A stretch of DNA of 64,000 bases from Isoetes taiwanensis. Lineage: Eukaryota > Streptophyta > Lycopodiopsida > Isoetales > Isoetaceae. The stretch is taken from assembly GCA_021234155.1 (NCBI GenBank), contig JAJEKV010000003.1:9610413-9674412 (forward strand), read 5' to 3'. Shown here piece after piece: positions 57,426 through 64,000 of this stretch. The translations under genes and the position numbers were made by a program. Each line of letters starts with the position of its first letter. Position 1 is the stretch's first letter. The notes beneath the pieces were generated by a model, which worked only from the letters and a program-made list of their open reading frames with translations, did no database searches and had not been told where the DNA came from.

Positions 57426-59092
57426 GTTTCTTGAGGGTGAAGTGGCCTAAATCAAAACGTGAAGTCACCTCATTTCCTATGATGGCCGCTATGGCATTTG
57501 CGTTGCATCAACTCACTACTTTGTCCAAAATAAGTTATCTGGCATTTCCACTTCAGGTACATTTTTGTCGGCAAAATGATGACCATTGCATGAACAAGCC
57601 ATGCCAAAAGTTCAAGTTGGTACTTTGTCCTTTTGCCTATTCATATGGTCCCAACTGCAAGGATAAGCTTCTAGGTTAAATCGTTTGTTGCATGGGTACA
57701 AGCTTGATCTGATATGAGTACTCTTTAATTTAATGCTGGAACTTCCTTTTCACTAAACGTATTATGTAGGGTGTTGATTATTTAAAGTATGACAATTGCT
57801 TTTACGATGGATCTAGGCTAGAAGTCCAGTGAATACGACATTGGTCATGTTCTTATAATTATTTATTATGAATGGGAGGCTATTGAAAACACAGCTCAAC
57901 TATAGCTTCAGTGATGCATGATGCTCTACTTCAAACAAACCGATCCATTTTCTTTTCCATATGTGAATGGTAAGCATGCAGATTTGTTGATGTGCAAATG
58001 TGCAAAGTAAGGTAGACTCATGAGATACATGCCACATGGGTGTACATGATCCTGATGCTTGAAGTAGATGGAGAGCAATTGAACATGCATCTCTATCCGA
58101 TCCGCGTAGGTAAATACAATCTTTTGTTACAAGCGCCATAATTCGGATATTAAAGGCAATTTTCTTTGCAATCTTAGAGTCTATTTCCACCTTAGAGAAG
58201 AATATAGCATGCAATATCTGAGACCGAAACTTCGAACAAGAGTTCATATGTCACCTTAAAGGCTTCTCTATTACGAGATCTCATGTAGAACGGTACGGAT
58301 AAATGAAAATATAAACATCTCAAAAGTCTAATAATGCATTCGTTTTGCATTTATTATGTTGATGCCAGCTCATGCATCAATATAAAGGATTGAACTTCTT
58401 GAGTAGATCGTTGATAATAAACTGATTGAATTTCCATTTTTTGTTATTCTTTGCTAAGTGTAGACTAGCGCCCAAGTATGCTATAACTTATGAAGATCAA
58501 AAGACTTTAAAGATATGGAAACTTTAAAGACATTTTTTACAGACATAGTCTACACCGCTCATGGACAGAAAATTAATAGTTAACATATAGATGAATAGTG
58601 GCAGACAATCCTGCAATCATTATGCAAATTTCGTTTTCAAATTTGCCTAATTTCACCATGCAAATAGCTCACATTTCACCATGCAAATAGCTCACATTTT
58701 CGTTTTCAAATCTCTCAGTTATCGTAGCTTTTATTTTGATACAATCGATCCATTAATGCACACGTAACTATTGAACCTATCCCAAACCTATCCCATGGCC
58801 AAACATTGTGCATGAAGATTTAATGTTGATGCTTTGCAAGCAGATCTTCTGAGAATACTAATACGAAACCAAATTCATATATCAAATTCATGGCCAACAT
58901 AGAAGAGCACGAAATGGAGACGATTCTGATTTATAATACAATGAAAACGTATGCTTCTGGAGTAACAACATATGACTATACGACTACAACCACATGATAA
59001 TTGCTCTGAGGAGGGTCATTTCGCCCAGTAAAGGCACTGGCAACGTTGCCACACTTGGCAGTGCACTCGTGGCTCCAGACTTGGCATATACT

Positions 59093-59150
59093 TGGAATAT
59101 GCCAAAAACCCATTTGAGCAAGGATTTGCCCCTTAGGGGCAACCCAAAAA
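59093..59150 (+). repeat. Double-hairpin module (right-copy instance)
   Basis: GGCATATACTTGGAATATGCC then, 11 bases later, AGGATTTGCCCCTTAGGGGC and AACCCAAAAA. Same as 3547-3614. Confidence 0.75.
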
Positions 59151-59559
59151 GCGGGGTATATATATTGAATGTATAATGGAAAGAGACGTAAACGTGATCT
59201 TTAAATATAATGAATCAATGAAATATTTTTTGATATTATGTTGACCTTATTTTGATATTTTGTTATCACATTTTACACATTATAGATGCATATTTGCTAG
59301 GTATAATTGACTTATGCTTATTATAGGTGTATATAGGTGACCTTATAGGTGCATATTGACCTTAAACTAAGGTAAGAAATTAATGTTGACTTATAGATGC
59401 TCTAGATATATTCAAAAATATTGTCTTTGTAGAATTGTTTTATGGTGGTTAGAACTTTCGAAGAGATCCACTTGTCTGCCACATAGATATGTTCTAAATA
59501 CCTCATGATGCCTCGGACAATTGTTGGTAATCGAGCTAGTGTTGGTCATTTGCGCGACT

Positions 59560-60480
59560 TTTGCTTAAATGATGGGAGGGATATCTTGAGGGATAGAAAC
59601 TCAACTCTAACCTAACTTGTGATAACTGGACCGGATGTGATATGACAACATCTTCCTGAGTGTTGGTAGCTGCGCGACTTTGCTTAAATGATGGGAGGGA
59701 TATACTGAGGGATAGAAACTCAACTCTAACCTAACTTGTGATAACTGGACCAGATGTGATATGACAACATCTTCCTGCCCACCTCATCCATGTGACTATA
59801 TAACCACATATCAATACATCATTTCATTCTGTATTACTTTCTTCACCATGCAACCTAGGGCTATGGGAATAGAAAGACACCCTTCTCGTGTCCAGTACTT
59901 TGAGATGAGGATCAAAGCTGGTTCAACCAGTTCTCTTATAAGTTATAATGTCCAGTATATTATGAGATAAGGGTCGCTATCCTTGAAGAGGCGGGCAATG
60001 GCAGCAACAAAAACAATGTAACTTATTATACTCATTGTACAAACTGCAAAATGTGGTGATCTCATAATCTTGCAGATAGCTGTGTGTCTTTCTTGTTTTC
60101 TTCCTGCCCACCTCATCCATGTGACTATATAACCACATATCAGTTTTTCACCTCCTTAGTTTTCCACATTTCTTCAGCAAAGTTAGGCGTCCACTTTGTT
60201 ATCTCCATCATTTCAATACATCATTTCATTCTGTATTACTTTCTTCACCATGCAACCTAGGGCTATGGGAATAGAAAGACACCCTTCTCGTGTCCAGTAC
60301 TTTGAAATGAGGATCGGAGCTGGTTCAACCAGTTCTCTTATAAGTTATAATGTCCAGTATATTATGAGATAAGGGTCGCTATCCTTGAAGAGGCAGGCAA
60401 TGGCAGCAACAAAAACAATGTAACTTATTATACTCATTGTACAAACTGCAAAATGTGATCTCATAATCCTACAGATAGCT
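59560..60480 (+). repeat. Nested tandem duplications (right copy)
   Basis: Two units beginning TTGCTTAAATGATGGGAGGG (about 59566, 59682), then two roughly 420-base units with CATGCAACCTAGGGCTATGG (about 59847, 60249). Each long unit opens a frame MQPRAMGIERHPSRVQYFEM of about 40 codons followed by a stop. Confidence 0.75.
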
Positions 60481-60499
60481 GTGTGTCTTTCTTGTTTCC

Positions 60500-60674
60500 T
60501 GCTTATGACAGGGATACCTACTATAAACAATCTGTAACAAAAATCAAGAAGGGTCCTGTTGGAACTTTCACAAAGTTGCAGCTTCAACAATTGAGGAGAA
60601 GCAAGCCCATGGGATGCACAGAACTACAACAATGTGCAAAGGGCTGTATATGCTCTATGAATACCAAGAAATAA
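60500..60674 (+). CDS. Exon-like frame, unknown
   Basis: A frame reading AYDRDTYYKQSVTKIKKGPV and GTFTKLQLQQLRRSKPMGCT runs to a stop at 60674. It is basic and rich in glutamine. In the left copy the same frame is broken near 4985-5060. I do not recognise it. It precedes, on the same strand, the frame at 60892-61299. Confidence 0.3.
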
Positions 60675-60891
60675 TGTTCCAGCTTGGAACACCTTTTCCA
60701 ATTGCACAGAATACAATCTACAAGTACATACCTGGCAATGTGAGAATAACAATAAGCATGAATCAATGTGCGTGTCCTAGACATTGAAGCACTGCTTCCA
60801 CAATAAACATCATAGTGAGTATAACAAACTTTTGAACTTTTTAAGGGTTTTGAGCTGATGGGTAGTATACCTCCCATACAATTTCCAAGAA

Positions 60892-61299
60892 GTGGATCTC
60901 AGTAAATGCGATGCTCCTGATAGTTTTATATTATATTCAGGTACCAAACCAAGCCTTCCTGGCAATGCACTCCATCCTGAACCAACCATGTGTACATTCC
61001 CAGAGGCACCAAGAGAGAGCCCGGTAAAAGGTCCTGGAGAAGACCCTGATGCCCTTGGAATGTTTGATGAAACTCCAGTTCACAAAATGGCTGTTGTGTT
61101 CGTGACAGCATCACTAAGCAAATATGTACTCAGGCGTAAAGACTGTGCATCAGAATATGTTAATTTCCCCAATGAGATCTTGATTCTTCAATTAAGCTCA
61201 GAATTCGACATATGTCCTAACGAGGTAAACATGATTGCTAGCCATCCGCACACCTTAGAACAGCTAATTAATGAGCAATACCAAATCTCAATTACATGA
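60892..61299 (+). CDS. Exon-like frame of 135 codons, unknown
   Basis: The frame contains SKCDAPDSFILYSGTKPSLP, LGMFDETPVHKMAVVFVTAS and CASEYVNFPNEILILQLSSE. It could be two exons read through, since GTAAACATG follows CCTAACGAG near 61223. In the left copy (5345-5750) the same sequence is broken, mainly at former CTG or CAG. I do not recognise the family. Whether it belongs with the RPA12-like exons 1.3 kb downstream is unclear. Confidence 0.35.
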   Translation: MDLSKCDAPDSFILYSGTKPSLPGNALHPEPTMCTFPEAPRESPVKGPGEDPDALGMFDETPVHKMAVVFVTASLSKYVLRRKDCASEYVNFPNEILILQLSSEFDICPNEVNMIASHPHTLEQLINEQYQISIT

Positions 61300-62214
61300 A
61301 GCAACTTCGCATGTTAGATGAAAGATATAAATATACCAAGTAAATCCTTGGTGGATAAAATATTGGTTCAATATAGATGCAAAATTCAAGATAGCAGCAT
61401 ACAACTCAATCACAAAATACATCTTGTCAGCTACATTTACAAGAGTTAACATATGAATCCCTTGGGACCTAAAATTCTAACTATTTGCTTAACCAAAATG
61501 CAAAACCCAATCTGGACCATAATGGCCAAATGTGACAAACAATATATTACAGGAATGTATGAATTCCTTGCCCGATGTAAAATGTGGCAAAAAATTGATC
61601 AAATAGACTCACTGACATTATTACTTGGAACCTGAATTTCTGACCCAATCTGGACCATACAGCCAAATGCAACAAATAATATATTACAGGAATGTACGTC
61701 GCAGTTTCTAGGCCCTTCAAGATGCGGCATTTGGCGTACATGCTGCAGTCAGTAAACATAATAATGCATATCAAGATATACACAGCAACAGCATGTTCGA
61801 CATCAATTTAACCTACATCCATGCAAAAGGTTATGAGTGTTCACAGAAGCAAGAATCTATGCTGACAAGATAATATATACAGGGATGGCAGCTTCGTGAT
61901 ACCATAGTGTTATATGACATCTCCTAGTATCTTTGATAAATTCTGAATGTATGCAACATGGAACATTATGCTAGTCAGAATCGACTCTGTCCATACGGAA
62001 TCATGCACATGCCAAAATTAGGATTAATTTGTGGGACACTGAGGATTACCACATGGGATAATGCTATTTACTAGACATCCAATTGTATTGAGTTCTGTTG
62101 CTTTAAATTCAAGCATGTTAGATCGTAAATCATCATCTATAAACAAGAAATGACATGAGACAACCATCAACAACCAAAAACTGAGCGTAAATGTGATTGA
62201 ACCTGGAAGAAGCG

Positions 62215-62356
62215 TAAATGTAATGACGTTTCTCATTGCAAGAACATGACGTTTCTCATTGCATGACGTTTGTAAATTGTAATGACGTTTCTCATTGCAT
62301 AAACCTGTAATGACATTTCTCATTGCATAAACCTGTAATGACGTTTCGCATTGCTT
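62215..62356 (+). repeat. TGACGTTTCTCATTGC minisatellite (right copy)
   Basis: Six imperfect units of ATGACGTTTCTCATTGC with ATAAACCTGTA spacers. Duplicate of 6660-6830. Confidence 0.8.
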
Positions 62357-62538
62357 TGATCCTAATAGACAAGTTCTCTGACTACACATGTTTTCAGAAA
62401 ATGCATCTATCCAGGAAGGATCATCTGTGAAGATCCAGTTCGGCTTGCATCGAACCTAGAATTATTATTCTTGTCCAAAAACATATCATATGCATATTAG
62501 ATTATGAAGGGCAAGTAATCAAGCTGCTTTTATTGTAG

Positions 62539-63015
62539 AATTTGAGGGGAAAAAAATCCGATTCAATATCACGAGTGAGGAGCAATACCTTGCTTGATTT
62601 CGCAGTGTATTACTTCAAAAAGTTAAGTTTATTTTAGGATTTGGTTCGTACACTGGGCATTGAACCTTTGGTTCCCCTTGATGGACAAACAAAAAATGCT
62701 GGAGAAGAAGTCGCACAAAAGGCTGAGGTTAGCATGTCTGCATTACAGTTGTTCTATATTATTTTATTCTTAAAAGAGATAATGGGAATTCTGGAAATGT
62801 ATTATGCAGGTGAATGAAGAGTCTCCCAAATGTCACCATCCAAAACTTGAATTTATGCAAGACAGGTACATAAATTAATGCATTTTATGGCTGTTTTCAG
62901 CTCTCTTTACTTTGCTATGCCCTTGATGCAATTGAGATCAGCTGATGAAGGCCAAACAATATTTTATGAGTGCCCCAATCCAAAGTGTCGTCACAAATTT
63001 TCGCTAAATACTTAA
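62539..63015 (+). CDS. RPA12: RNA polymerase I subunit A12-like, 3' exons
   Basis: Four exon pieces are seen: 62539-62605 (FEGKKIRFNITSEEQYLA), 62639-62727 (DLVRTLGIEPLVPLDGQTKN to AQKAE), 62810-62865 (VNEESPKCHHPKLEFMQD) and 62901-63015 (MQLRSADEGQTIFYECPNPK then CRHKFSLNT, stop). The last two form a C-terminal zinc ribbon with four cysteine-type ligands, CxxH/C and CPNPKC, and the RSADEGQT loop. That loop is the hallmark shared by TFIIS and the small polymerase subunits, and its acidic DE pair supports RNA cleavage. The spacing and the linker fit subunit A12 of RNA polymerase I. The N-terminal zinc ribbon exon was not found, and a TGA lies near the end of the first piece. It may be a gene fragment carried by the element. 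Confidence 0.75.
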
Positions 63016-64000
63016 GATTTGCACATGGTAACTTAAATTATATTTTTGCATTTTTCCGCATCATCCCATTGCCTGTTGAAGCTGGAGCTGCTGTGTGGAT
63101 GGTTAAACAACATTTTTGTCTTGGAACTTTACCTCATTTCGGGGAGCCAAGTTTTTATTTATAGCATTCTATGTCACTTGGAGCTGAATGTCATTGAGAA
63201 TGTGTTCTTGGAGCAAGCTTAGTAGCTATCTGTACAATTCTGTTGTGCATGAGCAGACGGCTAGTGAGATGACATGATGTTGTGCATCACAAGGATGTAA
63301 AAATATAAGCTTTTCTATCTATAAAGTGTTAATAATGTTTATGGCAGCTTCACCAATACATGGCATCAATTAGTTGCACAAACAGCTCTAGCCATAGTAA
63401 TATGTCAGCATGTTAAAGCATATCTCTTTTCCTTTCTGGTTAAGCATGCAGGGTTGCTAACAAATTGGGCATGTTCCCGTTTAAATTTAAGGCTTGCTTG
63501 TAGGCAGCATAAAGAAGATGGCGTGAACATGCATTATAAGTGCATGAAACACATAGATAATGTTCATGCAATCCTATGCTAATGTGCTCACCTGTACTAA
63601 AAACTATAAGTGAATGGATGGAGAAGCAAAGAAAATGTAAAGCCAGACAAATTCTGTCTCTGCAGCCATGCATGCCTCATTCAGGTTTTACAACTGTTTG
63701 CTTTTGCTACATCCCTTACTCCATAACATTCAGCTCTTATCACAGTTTTGGAGCTTGTTGTAGCCTGTTTTGGCAACTATTAAAGACCCATCTACGTAAG
63801 ATAATGCAAGTAGGCTTGTGCCAAAATCTCTTTCAGTATTTGTCTTTGTGCTTTGTACATTCTGCAGAGTCTCTTTCTGGCGATCCTGTGTTAAATCCTT
63901 TAACTGCAGGCAAAATGCATCCTACTTCAAATCTTTGGCCTCAAAAGCAAGCTTTTGTGATCATTTTCTGTTTTATATTATCTCTGCGTGGGCATAGCCT
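63016..64000. other. Downstream stretch in the right copy, no gene recognised
   Basis: Only short frames are present. It matches 7481-8479 and runs to the window end. Confidence 0.4.

Larger units (their letters stand above)
50780..64000 (+). mobile_element. Large terminal-inverted-repeat element inserted in the chromovirus, left part
   Basis: It starts ACTACCACCCCAAT within the integrase gene; its other end is the inverted sequence at 9340-9365. A subterminal region of about 780 bases carries repeated ACATGTGGTTTTT-like phrases. The interior holds repeats, exon-like fragments and the RPA12-like exons. Counting from here to 64000 and adding 8480-9365 gives about 14.1 kb. The flanking chromovirus sequence suggests a short duplicated TTT at the site. 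No transposase was recognised, so it is probably non-autonomous. The CACTA-like end is suggestive only. Confidence 0.65.
55534..64000 (+). repeat. Right copy of the long direct duplication
   Basis: Partner of 1-8479, running to the window edge. Overall it keeps coding frames better than the left copy, but in patches it is the damaged one. For example, 57808 has TTTACGATGG against TTTACTGATGG, and 58098-58230 has CAGTCACAGG, CAACTGCC and TTTGCTGC replaced. Confidence 0.95.

Noticed and set aside
57900-58247. 115-codon minus-strand ORF
   Set aside because: Not open in the left copy, where the bases look more reliable in this patch, and no domain is recognised.

Overview
This looks like nuclear DNA of a land plant. 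It carries an NB-ARC/LRR resistance-type gene, plant-type fragments of a respiratory burst oxidase, nicalin and a hydroxyproline-rich wall protein, GT-AG introns, a Ty3/gypsy chromovirus, a tRNA-derived SINE and many nested repeats. I cannot name the species.

Layout. 1-8479 is one copy of a block that returns as 55534-64000, in direct orientation and nearly identical. 8480-9365 is the right end of the same inserted element, and 9366-12540 is the 3' part of a chromovirus (integrase C-terminus, chromodomain, polypurine tract, LTR start). 12.5-16.8 kb is intergenic and repetitive. 16.8-29.2 kb is the gene-rich core: a hydroxyproline-rich protein gene (-), two EF-hand exons of an oxidase (+), the 3' half of a nicalin gene with an internal exon duplication (+), and a four-exon NLR gene (-). 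29.2-32.6 kb is a tandem array of the NLR upstream region. 33-44 kb is a patchwork of duplicated blocks, including a decayed copy of the NLR 3' end. 44.4-46.1 kb is a GC-rich block I do not recognise. 46.7-50.78 kb is the 5' part of the chromovirus (primer-binding site, gag, protease, RT, RNase H, integrase core). 50.78-64 kb is a large element with terminal inverted repeats; it carries the 3' exons of an RNA polymerase I subunit A12-like gene.

The main structural point is that the chromovirus stops inside integrase at 50779 and resumes in the same motif at 9366. The inserted element starts at 50780 with ACTACCACCCCAAT and ends at 9365 with its reverse complement. Because 1-8479 equals 55534-64000, the order becomes sensible only if the sequence closes on itself or is tandemly repeated with a period near 55.53 kb: chromovirus 5' half, about 14.1 kb insertion, chromovirus 3' half. 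A tandem segmental duplication, a circular DNA, or a redundant assembly would all produce this.

A second point concerns sequence quality. Between duplicate copies, the differences sit mainly at CAG and CTG trinucleotides, in patches, and the damaged copy alternates. This pattern fits a consensus error at methylated CHG sites better than evolution, so many of the frameshifts reported here may not be real.
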